Origin: Azolla caroliniana
Taxonomy: Eukaryota > Polypodiophyta
Assembly: GCA_043228905.1 (NCBI GenBank)
Contig: JBHGNT010000009.1
Location: 992,001-1,056,000, forward strand
Direction of reading: 5' to 3'
Length of the DNA stretch: 64,000 nucleotides
Shown: piece after piece, positions 51,536 to 63,916 of the stretch
Layout of the letters: each line of letters starts with the position of its first letter
Numbering within the stretch: the first letter of the stretch is position 1
Made by a program: the position numbers and the translations under genes
Notes under the pieces: generated by a model
Database searches by the model: none
What the model saw: only the letters and a program-made list of their open reading frames with translations
Told to the model about the DNA's origin: nothing

Positions 51536-51896
51536 CTCTCTCCGTTTATGTCTATGTCTATGTCTCAACTTCCAATTTCTGAGTTCTTATATAGTACTAG
51601 TTTTGATCATTACTCCAATTACAAAGCAATGTTTTATTAATTATGATAATTTCCAAGTTCTTATATCGTACTACTTTAGGTGCAAGTATATTGTATATCA
51701 CATTCCTTTGATTTTGATTTCAATTTCAGGGCAATGATTTATTATGCTAAGAATATATTTCTCTTCTATTCTTTTGTACGTCATTTACATAACATTTCAA
51801 AATTATTTGTCTCCAAAGTGGTGCTCTACTCAAGTTGTAAGTCTTTTGACTCTTCATTAGAGTAGTTGTTGAGGATCTATGGATGATGTCAATAGG

Positions 51897-51954
51897 GACA
51901 TGAGAGTATTTCTCATCATGTCGGCCGCGACATGAGACTATTTCTCATCATGTC
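51897..51954. repeat. Direct pair of 26-bp near-palindromes
   Basis: GACATGAGA(G/C)TATTTCTCA followed by TCATGTC occurs at 51897-51922 and 51929-51954, separated by GGCCGC. Each unit is itself an imperfect palindrome (GACATGA...TCATGTC), so the pair can fold as two hairpins. Function unknown. Confidence 0.8.
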
Positions 51955-54582
51955 ATCAAACAACAAAATCCAATGGCATTGCTAATTAGTGCATGTTTCT
52001 TCTTCTTTTTTTGCCAAAATTTGCAAATCTCCATCTAGATTCACATAGTTATTTGTTCAAATGATATTGAGCAATAGCTAAAGGTTCTTATTGTAAAACA
52101 TCTCAAAATTTGTACATAATCATGCAAAACTTCATTTCATAAATTGAAACTCGCCATTTTTCAATAACCAAAATGCTAAATTAGGTTTTTCTTGAAAATT
52201 GGACAATCAATTGCTTTGTTTAACGTCCATTGTCCACACAAATCATGGTGCATAAGAACATTCACAAAATCTATCGGTACTTCACAAAATGGTTTTGTGT
52301 CAAGCTAAGAAAAGGTGAGATCAATCTCGTCTTACCTTATTACTCATGCTCATATGTACAAGCCAAATGACACCTATACCATACTTGACAATCTTATATG
52401 TTATTATGAGGATGTGTTGATGATCATGATAAGCTATACAAACGCTAGCATTTGTTTAGAATTTAGGTCAAGTTTTAAAGCGTACAACATATAATGCATT
52501 GAATACTACCAACATTATTAGGTTACTTTCACATCTACTCAATGCTTTTGTTACACATAAGTGGATGTAAACAATGTATAATGAGCTTAAAATGTGACCA
52601 ATGCTTTCCATTCCATCTACAAGACAATACAACACACGATAGATGCTTTACAATAATAACTAGAAGTTGAGAGATCTTGATTACATTACATACGTGCACA
52701 TTTAAGAAAGTTGAATTTCCACTACAATGAATGTGAATGTAAGACTTGTTTTTAAATCAATAACTAAACATGAGTTGCACAAGAAAGGATGTTTTTAATG
52801 TAGTTATCCAACATGTTATTCAACAAGCCAATTTGTTAGAAAACAATAATCCTATGTTAATATATGGAGGTCATTCATGCCACATGATAACCTTCACATG
52901 TTTATATAGACATTACCCCCTGTAGCTAGAAGTCCTATAGATATTTATCAGTACTGCCATGGAACACTCAAATAGAACCCTAGGAAGATCACAATATTCT
53001 TCTATCATGCTATAGGCTTTTTAAGACTTGTTTATTACATATCGGACTGTATGAGGATAATTCTTTTTAGCCCATCAACATGTGTTTTGAATGGACAACA
53101 AGAAAGTAAATGCATAAAAGCGTGACAAAAGTACACATTGCAATGATTTTATTTTCTTCCAAGTACAAACAACACGTGAGGATAATGAATTTTCATAGAG
53201 CATTTCGTTGTGATATAATCATTTAGTTAAGACTTTAATCTAAATAAACCATAATCCTCTAGTATTTTTAACCCGAATGGTCAAATCACAATACTCAATT
53301 TTGCCAGACAACTATAATTTCTACCCTATACTATAGTTTAGGAATTTCCTTTTTCTTTTTATTTATACCATACGTTATATTAAAACGAATCATCCAATGA
53401 GACATACTAAAGCTCCTTCTCAAATCAATGCTTTTACATCCAACTAATACAATGGTTTCTACTTCCACTTTACATCATATGATTCTTTATTTTGACACAA
53501 ATGTTAAACTGCTTAGTTGTACAAGAGGCATTCTCCATTAAATACAAAATTAGCGTCATGAAATTAGCATATGACTCTTTTGCATTATATTTTGCCTATA
53601 TGATGTTATAGTTCCATACACATGTCAAATTTATGCCCCATAGTTATCTAGGTCTTCCTTTTCTTTGCCATATTGTCCTTTCTTATGCTCTTGCTTCCTT
53701 CAAGAGCTAGTTAAGAATCAAGCATGCATTACTAGCACACTTTTGTATAATTTACAAAGTCTATGAAGTGTTTTTGTTTTCTCTTTTTAAGCTATTGTTT
53801 AACCTAAAACAATGATAACATAATTAACACAACAAGTATAAACGCATTAATCTTCTTGAGTTTAAGTCGAATAGTGTTTAGTAATCCACAATGGTTTGGT
53901 TAGTTTTGGAAGTCCCAAATCCAAACCACATTGTTTTAACTTCTTGAAACCTAAAGTGACCTTAACCAAACCATGAAACATCTCAACTAAAACCATTTGA
54001 TGGATTCTCAAGATTGAACCAAAACTATTCCCTTTTAAAAGATCTACATAATCTTGTGGTTTAATTGGGCTCGAGCTAAATCCTTGCCAATCATTAAATG
54101 TATTTGGATGGGTTAATTTAATAGAGTCAATTTATACATCTAATAAATATCTCAAAAATGCCCACAAAATTCGTTAAGTTGATCAAGTGACCATTTGAAC
54201 CTAGATACACCCCAAACTATTATGCAAATAAAAGTTCAAATTGAACCATTGAAACCCCAACGCAAACATTGCGTTGTCACTTGTCCATCCAATTGCGGTT
54301 TTAGGGTTCAATTGCTAAAAACAAATTGTTCCCAATTCCTACTAACGTTTATTCACTTTTCTAGCTTACTTGATCCTTCACTTGTTTCTTCTAGTACCTA
54401 ACTTTACAATATCACTAACAAAGATAATGTTTCCCTCTATAAGGCAACGTACATAATGCGAACATAATATAATTTAGTTTTGAGACATGGCATATGATCA
54501 TGATTCATGATTGAAGTAGTAGAGGATAAAATATCTAATTCCATTTTGTACGTACACATACAAGTGGGGCTTAAAATAAGCG

Positions 54583-54748
54583 ATGCTTTAGTAGATGCGA
54601 TGAGGATTTCATTTTGTTGGTAGACAAGCAAATGGGGCACATTGAAATTATAAACCCATGCTTTAGTAGATTCGATGAGGATTTCATTTTGTAGGTAGAC
54701 AAGCAAATGGGGCACATTGAAATTATAAACCCATGCTTTAGTAGATCC
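54583..54748. repeat. 75-bp tandem repeat (about 2.2 copies)
   Basis: ATGCTTTAGTAGAT starts at 54583, 54658 and 54733, a period of 75. The unit contains GATGAGGATTTCATTTTGT, GTAGACAAGCAAATGGGGCA and TTATAAACCC. Because 75 is a multiple of three, the minus-strand open frame across it shows a 25-residue protein repeat. I see no other sign of coding. Confidence 0.9.
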
Positions 54749-56181
54749 AATGAGCATGATATATTTAGAAATCACAAAAAAGTAGAGAAATATATGAAGT
54801 AGCTAAGATTAGGAGGTTCTTCTAAATAACATATACACTTTGTTTGGAATTTATTACGATAAAAAATCCCTACAAGATGTAAAAATTCCATCATTAACCA
54901 TTGCCCATCAAGTACTTATAATTGATTATGATCTTTTGGATGAAATTGTGATGGTTCAACTTAGAACTCTACTAGTATCAACAAAATTCTCTAACTACAA
55001 CTAAAAAAAATGATTGAGGGCATATCTAGTCAATTAAGATGATACCCATGCAACAACCATGAATATAAGATACAAGGCTTGAATCATAAAAGGGTTAATG
55101 GCGCATCCAACAAGGCTTATAGGGGTGTGTAACACGTTGGTGTTAGCATTCAAGTAAATGTGCATGAAGCCAACTACCCAACATCAACATAAATTCAAAT
55201 GTATGATTTACCTTATCAAAATTGACCATGTATGATCTATATGATTAACTTGAAGCATAACATTAGCTGATTCGATCTGCATATGTTATTGCATTAGATA
55301 TCGAGGGTTGAGAATGAAGATTGCAACCATAAGCTTCCAATGGGATGATCAAGGACCATCAAATAATTATGAGTGGCTAACTTGAATTGCGTAGGGAATT
55401 TTGTAAAGAGGAAATGCAATGGTCAAAGGTTGATTGGTCAAACTAGTATGACCCATCAACCTAACTATGTAAAGAGGAAAACTAGTGCCTTTAAAGTGTG
55501 GAGTTGGCTACTTATGTTGATAATTATTTTGGAATTGAACTATTTTAATATATTGTGCAAAAGAGGGGAGTTTGATTTACTATAAAATATTTTGTGAACT
55601 TCATATAGAATCCTAAAGCAACTTATCATAGTAGGAGGGGCAATGAGATGTCATAAAGTATCTACTAACTTTATACAAAAGATATCTTCACTTACAAGTT
55701 ACACTTACAAGATTGATAGACTTGAACGCACATTCTCAAGTGAAGTGTGTAGTTGAGCTTAATACCTCAATATGCCAGTCAATTGTATTTATGTTGTAAT
55801 GGTTGTTAGATAGAGTCAACGATCATCCCCAAGTTGTCAATTTATCCACACATGTATTCTTAGGGTGCACATGTTGTCATAGCACCCAAAATGAATAGTA
55901 ACTACGGTGCAACTTAACCATATGTCAAGATGTCAATGTGAAATTGTAGTTGAGTATGACATAATGTGTTTAGCAACGAGAAAACTAGGATAACAAGATT
56001 GATTAATTAAGTCAACTAGAAGAATATTCTTTATTAGCAGGTTAAGATGTACTTAGTCTTAAAATATGTGCCATCGACTTTGAGTATGAACTATTAGACT
56101 GCCTAAAGTTGAACACTCATTGTTTGGAATTGCATATCTATGGAATAAATGCTTGGATTAAGTGATGCAACTCACGATAGA

Positions 56182-56835
56182 GATATTATATTTTTGGTTG
56201 AAACTTGGGAACATGGTGTATACGGTACACCTAATATTTATGGCTGGATCATAAAATCTATATTGCCTTGCACTTGAAGTAATATTGGGTGAGGAGTGGC
56301 ATGTATTTATCGTGACGGCTTGGAAACCTAATATGGGTATGTAAGTATGATGAATACATATGATATATATTGAAGCACTTTATCTGGCATGTTGTTAGAT
56401 TCCTTATATAGAATCCAACCACTATAATTTGTATGAGCTAGATTGCTATGGTCGTTTTTCTATTGTTTCCGATGTTTACATTTGAAACATTTTGCTTGTG
56501 GGAGAAATCAATACTAGAGTTGGGACTTATCAAAATCGGAAGCAAATGATAATGTTACAGTGTCAAATTTGACGTGTGATCTACAAGATTATATTGCATC
56601 TGATCATGGTAGGCTTCTCTTACACATGCTTAAGTGCACAAAGTTGCATATTCTCAATAATACATATGTGATTCCAAAGACAAAGATTTTGGCATGTCTT
56701 CAAGCCTAGGAGGAGGAAGTGTAGTTGACTATGTCTTGGTGAAAGAATGTGATGCATCCATAGTGAACACATTTAGTATTGGCCCATTGTTACCTCACTC
56801 GAACCACAACCTCTTTATACTTGGATATTGCAACC
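56182..56835 (+). mobile_element. Endonuclease (EEP) domain remnant of a LINE-like element
   Basis: Conceptual translation in shifting frames gives DIIFLVETWEHGVYGTPNIY (56182 on), then SNHYNLYELDCYGRFSIVSD and LLVGEINTRVGTYQNRK (about 56480-56540, the L-V-G-D-F-N-A-R motif with Asp-Phe changed). SDHGRLLLHMLKCTKLHILN (about 56596-56665) and GGGSVVDYVLVKECD followed by IGPLLPHSNHNLFILG (about 56710-56830) complete it. These are the ordered motifs of the endonuclease/exonuclease/phosphatase domain of non-LTR elements (the SDH motif has become SNH). Stops and frameshifts make it dead. No reverse transcriptase follows on this strand; a fitting RT lies at 23600-24650. Confidence 0.7.
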
Positions 56836-58250
56836 AAAAACTCACACATCAACAAATGCTATAGTAAAAAGGAAAAGAGGTACATTATCCGACCTTGCTA
56901 TGGAAACAAGGTTGAGGGTTAAATGATGAACCTCTCTTTTAGTCAAAATGTGAAAACAAAATTGGAAGTAAAATAAGGTATTAATATTTTAGTGCACACA
57001 TAGGTGTGGACATTGGATGCAATGGAAGGCTCACCTCAAAATGTTCAAGCTCAAAAAAGATAAAATGAGAGATCCCTAACATTGTATCAATATCGAAGAA
57101 TGGTGAGGAGAAAGAAGAGGCAATACTATCAAATGCAAGAGAAGAAGAAAACACGAACATTTAGACTCCAACCAAAGCTAGCATTTTCAAATCCACTTGG
57201 ATGGTTTTACAATATTTAGAAACATTTTATTTGGAAGTTTCCTAAGTTCGGGATAAAAACTTGAGACCAAATCACTCCCATTGGTATAATGGTAGGAATA
57301 AGTTTTTGAGCAAATATTGGGCTCCACATGGATGCAATATAAACAAAGATGGTCTAAGAAATAAGATAAATTGCTTGCTTCATGGTGCCCTAGAAGACTC
57401 TTGTTGGATGAGGTTTCCTTCAACATAAACATATCACATATCACATATCACATGTGTGATGTGAAGGCTCATATTTCACACATGTATGACGTGTATTATG
57501 CGCCAAAAAAAAAAGCCTTCCCCAAAGAATCAAAGCCATTACCCCTTATCACCACGATCCCATCATCTCTTGCCTATAACCCATACCATTGCTTCCATAT
57601 GATTTATGCTTACTTCGCATTCTCTCCAATATTGAGACTCAGCATTGGAGAACCAAATAGGAGAATTGTTGACTATATACGCTCCATCCCAAACCAGTTC
57701 GTAAGTTTAAGCATTACAATCTACAACAATGACCACCATTTTTTCCAACTGAACCTATCTAAGCATCTCTCCCACTATAATGGGCACTCTACAGAAACAT
57801 TCACCAGGAAAATCCTCCCTTTCAGAGTCAAAATGGTGTGAAAAAAACTGCAATTGACATGGATCCATTCCATACTTTATCTTGGAAGGTGGCAATGCTC
57901 ATGGTGTTTTATTTTTCATAAAGGTGATGTGTTCGACAATGATGTAAATAAATTTATCTTTGAGATTGTCCCTATGACAAGAACAAGGTAAATAATGGAA
58001 GTTTGTGATTATTCCAAGACAAAATACATTTCAGTATATGAAGTTTTTATGAGGAGAGATTTTAAAAGGCACATTGTAAACAAAAAAAGTCATCTCATTC
58101 AAACTTCTCAGCATATAGATCTTGTCTCTCCAAAAAAATTATAGCTTATAGGAACTTTTTTCCTATAGGATACCGATGCATAACAAAGAAGTTATAGAGT
58201 TTCGGCCTTCCCAATGTAATGTTATATATGAACCTCAAATTGCATATGAC
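56836..58250. other. Region downstream of AsnRS with an unmatched ORF
   Basis: Includes the 3' flank of the asparaginyl-tRNA synthetase gene. A 156-codon plus-strand open frame (57371-57841) is the longest unexplained one here, but it has no domain I recognise, no clear splice context and only average codon character. I do not call it a gene. A CATATCACATATCACATATC microrepeat lies near 57425-57450. Confidence 0.5.
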
Positions 58251-61200
58251 CTAGAAATCTGCCTTACCAGGGTATCTGGGGAATGGGATGCTATCACGAA
58301 TATTCTCGAGCCCCGTGGCGAAGAGAATCATCCTCTCAAAACCAAGACCGAATCCTGCATGTTTAACTGATCCATATTTGCGCAAATCAAGATACCAATC
58401 ATAAGGCTCCAATGGCAGTCCCATTTCTCCCAATCTAACAAAAAAAACAGCAATATACACAAAGTTAAGGTGCAGAGAAATTTCTTGGGCAAAAACATGT
58501 GATTTGGATCGATGCCCCATGTTGGAGATCTTTTAAATAGAAAATGCATTCATAAAGACAAATACTAGAAACAAGGTTAGACAAAATTCTTGCGCAAAGA
58601 CATGTGATTTGGATCAATGCCCCATGCTGGAGATCTTTTAAATAGAAAACACATTCATAAAGACAAATATTAGAAACAAGGATCCAGACAATTAGAAACA
58701 AGGTTACACAATATTATATAGTACTCGAGCCATTGTATAGAAATATTTCAGCAGACAGGAGACAAAAGCATAGATATAAGTTAGCATGAAGTGTCACCAC
58801 CATTACTAGAAAGTTGAGGCAGAAGAGAAATATTGATGATCTTAGCTATAGCATGGAACCGTTTATCATTAAAACTTTAGAAGGGATAAGTTACTTTACC
58901 TCTTTTCTAAAACTTCCAAACGCTCCTCTCGTTGACTTCCACCAACTAGTTCACCAACCTTGACAGCCAGAAACAAAATACAAAATTAATGTGATCACTC
59001 AGAAGTCTGAGCTACAGAGTTTTGGTAAAATAAGTGTATTGATGGATTGCTTATAAAGCCTAATCTCTAATGTAAAAAGGGTTGTCTGAGTGAGTCGTGA
59101 CTCAGCATGTGAAGGGGAACATTAGGCATTAAATTTTATATCATTTCATATAATATTTCAAAATGATTCATGTTGCTATGAAGTGAGACATTGAGGTTTC
59201 AATTTAAGTCGAATGCCCACTGGATGATCCATTTGTTGTATGGATGTTCAAATGAGTGATGGAGTTCATGAGGATTAGTGAAGGCTCACATTTAAGTTCT
59301 AGGGCATTAGACAGGCTTCCATCAAGTAGCAGATAAACCTCGTGATGCATTAGATGAATCAGATCTAAAAGCAAGCCTTTTGCTGGTCATTCATTGGGTG
59401 AGGCAACAATACTGCAGTATCAGAGCCCCCATCTCTCCCTCTCTCGAGGTGAACCCACCACCAGCCACTCATGATTATCCATCATAAAAAGTCCCATATC
59501 ATCACTGTGTGGATTGTTGTCATGGCTCCAGCAGAGTTTAACAGGTGATCCATATGATATTCCAGTCGATGTTTTTGCCATTGCCTTATGTCAGACGGAC
59601 AATACATTTGTGATCATCAATGTGTTTTGCAGGGGTAGACATCAGAAAACAGGGTGATGAAAAAAACTGGACAAATATAAAAATAGTCAAATGAAAGAAG
59701 AGCTACTCTCGTAGTGTGCTTCAATACTGACTGAATGAGCCAGCACCTACATTTGCATATTTTCGATTATTGATAAATAGAACTCAAATAAACAATAATT
59801 TCCAGGCTCCACTGTTGTTTTCTCAAGATTCTGCAGTCAGCAAGAAACCTTTTCCTTCCTCGCCAACCTACCAAAAATGCGGCCAGATATTGAAAAACCT
59901 GCTACTGTGAGCATTGTCATGCTTTGGATCACATACAATCTGCATGATGTCATGATGACCTTTCAAAGAAAGCCCTGGCTTATCGATGAATGTCTCTCTT
60001 GTTGACAAGACTACCAGGCGTTCATAGATCGGATGAGATAGGTACATGAACAGATGAGAGATGAATGGTTGAGTTGTATGAGATCATCTGAGATCAAATC
60101 CCACATGCTTGAGCCATCAAAGGAACCCATTCCCCCTCAACCTCACTTAAAGATCTTAGGAGACCGACATTATAGTACACACATGTTGCCCACTAGGATA
60201 CTTCTCAAAATGGGAGGGTGCGTACTTGTTCAAATAAACAACAAAATCACTAAATTCTTCTGCACCAAATTGCACACGTCTCTCCCTATCAATCTCCCGC
60301 AAGGTGGTAAGAAAAAGATCAAATTGCACACAGCTTTTAATCAAGCTTTAGACCTCCTAAGAGCTAAATTACCCTATATCACAGTCTTCTTGGCTTTCCA
60401 CTTTTAATCTGAGAAGTGCTTGAAAAATGAGGAAAATTATGGTGGGACTGCTTGGGAAGCGTGTCAGATGACAGACTCACCAAACATTGTTCCATATTCT
60501 TGAGACAAGATCCTCACATTGAGAGAATTAATTTGAGTTTCATAAGGTCTGAGGATTTATATGTGCATGTTCTTAGTTCAACAATCTGCCGCAAAGTCAA
60601 TATAAGGACAATAAGACTTTAGAAAAAGCTATTAAATTGGCATAGATTCTTGATGATATTATCAAGAAAGTGTCCAGAATGGCTGTAGAGATGTCTTTTA
60701 ATGCACAAGCCAATAAGCAAGACAAGTTCATTCAAAGGAATGAAAAAGTTCTTGGGGACATTATTTGAGTTCCAAATACCTAACTTAGCTAAAGAGCAAA
60801 ATGTAGGCCTCCAAATTTTGGGGCTGCGCCTCCCAAGAGCAGAATAAACTAAAAGACTACATAATAAAAATGACAGGGAGAAGGTTGGAAAACCAATGCA
60901 CACTATCCAAGTCCTAATGTTATAGAACGCCAGTACAAGGAGGTTGAAGCACAACACCACTTTCTAGAACAGCAGACATCAGTGTGCTGTCAGTAAATTC
61001 ATGAAAAAACTAATATTCAGTACCCATGATGAGCTCTGTATACATAACACAAGTAAAGGCTGATGAGAATAAGTATGAGTTCATGATGATGCCTCGAATT
61101 TAAGTTTTTGATAGTTCAAAAACTAAACTCAAACAAGAGCCAACTGAGCACAAGTATCACATCAGTTTTGCCAGAGGACATGTTTCAAACATCTGGAACA

Positions 61201-63916
61201 CACCTGTTTAGAATGTCCATTTCAACCTCCAAGAATGAGCACTTAGATTTATATTGGATAAGGTTGACAAATACTGATATGGTGCTAGGTAGAAAATGGT
61301 TGTGACGTCAACGGCCAACAAGTTACGGCACAAGGATAACAATATTGTGTTACATGGGGAACATGAAGTAGAAGCCTACCAAATAGCTCCCCCTGTGAGA
61401 GTATAGATGTAGCCGTAAGTAGATTTTCTTGTGTCTACATCTCCAACCATGTCAAAATCACAATAGCCATGAAGATTTACGTCCCCTTTGCCATAACAAA
61501 TTCATTTTTTCTTAGTGCCTTTGAGATATCTAAGGATAGAGTTAACTGCAGCCCAAGGGTTTCATCCAGATTGACTCGTAAATCTGATTAGTATTCCTAC
61601 ATATCCAATATCAGGCCGTGTTGGGGCAGGAGGCTTTTCACGCATACACCAGTTTGGTGGAAGAGGGTATAATGATGCCAATGTTGCACAATATGAAACA
61701 CCGTGACCCCAAGCAATTCCTTACGCCAGGTGCAACAGGATTTTATAGGGCATTTTAAAAGGTGAAATGCAAATGTTATTGTCGGAATAATAAAGAGCAG
61801 ATTTCAAAATCCCATACCTCATTTTTGTAACACATTATAAAATAACGATAGCATAGTAGGCCTTAGCAATAAAATTTGATTTTAAAAAACATAAGACTAA
61901 TTGAATGGACACGTGCAAGCACACATTCATGGAACCTAGTCAATAAAAATTTGACATCCAATTTTAATAAAAAGCATAAAGATGCTGAAGTTTTTAAAAC
62001 AAATTCACTCACATTGAGAGAAAGAGAAACACATACCTATATAAACAATAGGATTTGGAAATGTAAGCGGATTGGTGTGTGCTTGAAAACAAGCATAGAG
62101 CCTCTATCCACAAGTGCAAAGGGTCTAAGAAGAAAATGCCAAAATGTTGACAGTGCAAAACGTCACAGTTGATAGAACATAATTAAAGTGGATATGTATA
62201 TATTAAAAATAAACAAGTTGAAAAGACATGCAGAACATCCAAAAAGAACCCAAGTTGGTATTAATTGAAGAAATTGTACATGAGATGATGTGAGATCATT
62301 GCTCTTATATTCTCCCCAAGTAAAAAAAAACCCAAAATGAATCCCCCCTAAATGTCCAAATCTTATTATTTATATAGATTTTTGTGCCTCTCCACGTGTG
62401 TGTGTGTGTGTGTGTGTTGACTTTAGCATATTTGTGCTTTTTGCTAAAATTGGACGCCTAAGTTTTGTAAACCTCGTTTCAACATAGGTGTGCTTTCACA
62501 AGTCCTTCCTACTGAACTTGTATTATTAAGAATAGATTTTGATCATTAAAATCTGCTAACCTATCGGTAGTTTATAATGTGTTACAAAAATAAAGTACAG
62601 GATTTGAAACCCGCACCTCACTCTAGCACAAAATCAACCAAGTTTTACCTTTCAAAATGCCTTATAAAAATCCTAGTGCACGTAATTGTACGGAATAATG
62701 TGGTTCAGAGTGCTTCAAATCCATTGATGTCAAGTTCATTCATCTCTGAAACTCTAGTTCCAAACCTAGAAATAAAAGTTGGTTGGCCTCACATTGACTA
62801 CCTTGTGAGATCCTCGATCTTTACACACTAGTGAGGGAAGCATAATTGTCACTATGTTCGTGAACGATGCTTCGAACCACTAGGATTATGAACAAGTAGA
62901 TGTCAAACCTTCCCATTTTTGTCTATTGATCTTCAATAGACTTTACGGCGGTTCAATGTGGATGTATCATTCATAGTCAATATCCAGTGCTTATATCACA
63001 CTGGAGATTTAGAACTTTGCACCTATAGAGCTACACCATCTTCACGTCAAACATTTGTCTTCTAATTAGAATTCCTATCCCTGAAGTATTTACTTCACAA
63101 CAACATTCTTCCAGAAACATCAAAATGCAGTTGCAAGACATCCATGCAGTTATACAAATAAGTGGATCCAACATATAATAATGTAAACCTTTTGAAAACT
63201 AATCATCAAGCACCTATTTCATTTATGTACAAGGACTTGGCACCTCCATCAATTTTCTACAATAAACCTGAGTAATTGGGAAATTCAGATGATCCAAAGC
63301 TTCCAGCAACAACGGTCTTAATCCAAGCAGTTCCAACTGCCAGTTTCATTTCTGCCATAGTTCGTAGCAACGTCGATGACATAAATACCATCTTCAACAT
63401 TCAAATGTATACATTCTGAACACCATTTGTCAAACATACATCCACCTGTAGAAGTGATTGCATGGACAATAGAAGAGCCCTTCTTAGTAATTGGGAATCT
63501 ACCTATGGATGCACATGATTGATGGGCTCCAAGGGATTAACGAGGGGTTGTCACAGTCTAAGGTATGGAGCATAGGACAAGATTCCACCAAGTGGCAGAC
63601 AAGGGCCACTTTCCGGCTGTGCTCATTGTTGAGAAAAATAACCATATTACAACCATTATAAATTTCTAACACTTGTCATTAAAAAGTAGAACAATGGATC
63701 ATATTATTGAATGGAACCTTAAATGAAATAGAAGCGTGGATCTTTCTTTATTAAGAGGCTTCAAAGTAGATAATAGAAGCACATACCTTTGGCACCAATA
63801 CATCCATGGCTGCAACTGTCTTTCCATCATCATTAAGACGCATATAGAAAGCTTTGATATCCTTGGGATAATTGTACACTATAACAGGTTTTTTGTATAC
63901 CTCTTCAGTCAAATAC
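58251..63916 (-). CDS. Asparaginyl-tRNA synthetase, cytosolic type, C-terminal exons (gene runs off the right edge)
   Basis: Last three coding exons on the minus strand: 63916-63787, 58958-58900 and 58434-58251 (stop TAG). They encode the C-terminal 123 residues or so of class II AsnRS, which attaches Asn to its tRNA. The first reads [20 protein letters not shown] then [20 protein letters not shown]. The second carries [15 protein letters not shown] with the AsnRS-typical GGSQRE signature. The third has [20 protein letters not shown] and [15 protein letters not shown] (class II motif 3), ending [10 protein letters not shown]. Junctions are GT...AG and in phase (CCAAAG|GTATGT; GAAAAGAG|GTAAAG). 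Residues match plant cytosolic AsnRS nearly one for one. The two introns are 4828 and 465 bp. The N-terminal anticodon-binding and remaining catalytic exons lie beyond 64000. No defect seen in what is present. Confidence 0.93.
58480..58690. repeat. 105-bp tandem duplication in the last AsnRS intron and beside it
   Basis: CATGTGATTTGGATC(G/A)ATGC starts at 58496 and 58601, a period of 105. GGAGATCTTTTAAATAGAAAA and CATTCATAAAGACAAATA are shared. It occupies about half of the final intron (58435-58899) and gives a repeated minus-strand peptide that should not be taken as coding. Confidence 0.85.
58959..63786 (-). other. 4.8-kb intron of the AsnRS gene
   Basis: Bounded by a GTATGT donor (63786 downwards) and a CAAG acceptor (58959-58960). 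Besides the copia relic it holds a (GT)n tract (62398-62418) and several open frames of 60-117 codons (for example 60054-60407 +, 60619-60960 -) without a recognisable domain. The minus-strand frame 60344-60156 has a compositionally normal stretch ([20 protein letters not shown]) that I cannot assign; it may be an old gene or TE fragment. Confidence 0.7.
61379..61640 (-). mobile_element. Ty1/copia RT-RNase H remnant
   Basis: In one minus-strand frame with two internal stops the translation reads [18 protein letters not shown], stop, [19 protein letters not shown], stop, [20 protein letters not shown] and [20 protein letters not shown]. These are the diagnostic copia blocks (T-R-P-D-I, H-W[13 protein letters not shown], G-Y-x-D-x-D-x-A-G-D, R-K-S-T-S-G-Y, G-G-A-I-S-W). 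It is a 260-bp relic lying in the same orientation as the host gene. No LTRs were found. Confidence 0.85.

Larger units (their letters stand above)
51536..56181. other. Gene-free intergenic stretch
   Basis: Begins with the probable promoter of DUF599 copy 3. The rest is AT-rich DNA with two local repeats (listed separately) and short unmatched open frames, including the one at 54437-54775, which is repeat-derived. No gene or TE protein recognised. Confidence 0.55.

Noticed and set aside
51536-51568. Upstream Met for DUF599 copy 3 adding MRHRHRHKRRE
   Set aside because: Does not align with the other copies, derives from a TCTATG repeat, and lies too close to the likely TATA box.
57371-57841. 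156-codon plus-strand ORF
   Set aside because: No recognisable domain, includes a CATATCACATATC repeat near its start, and no supporting splice or promoter context. Kept only as an intergenic note.
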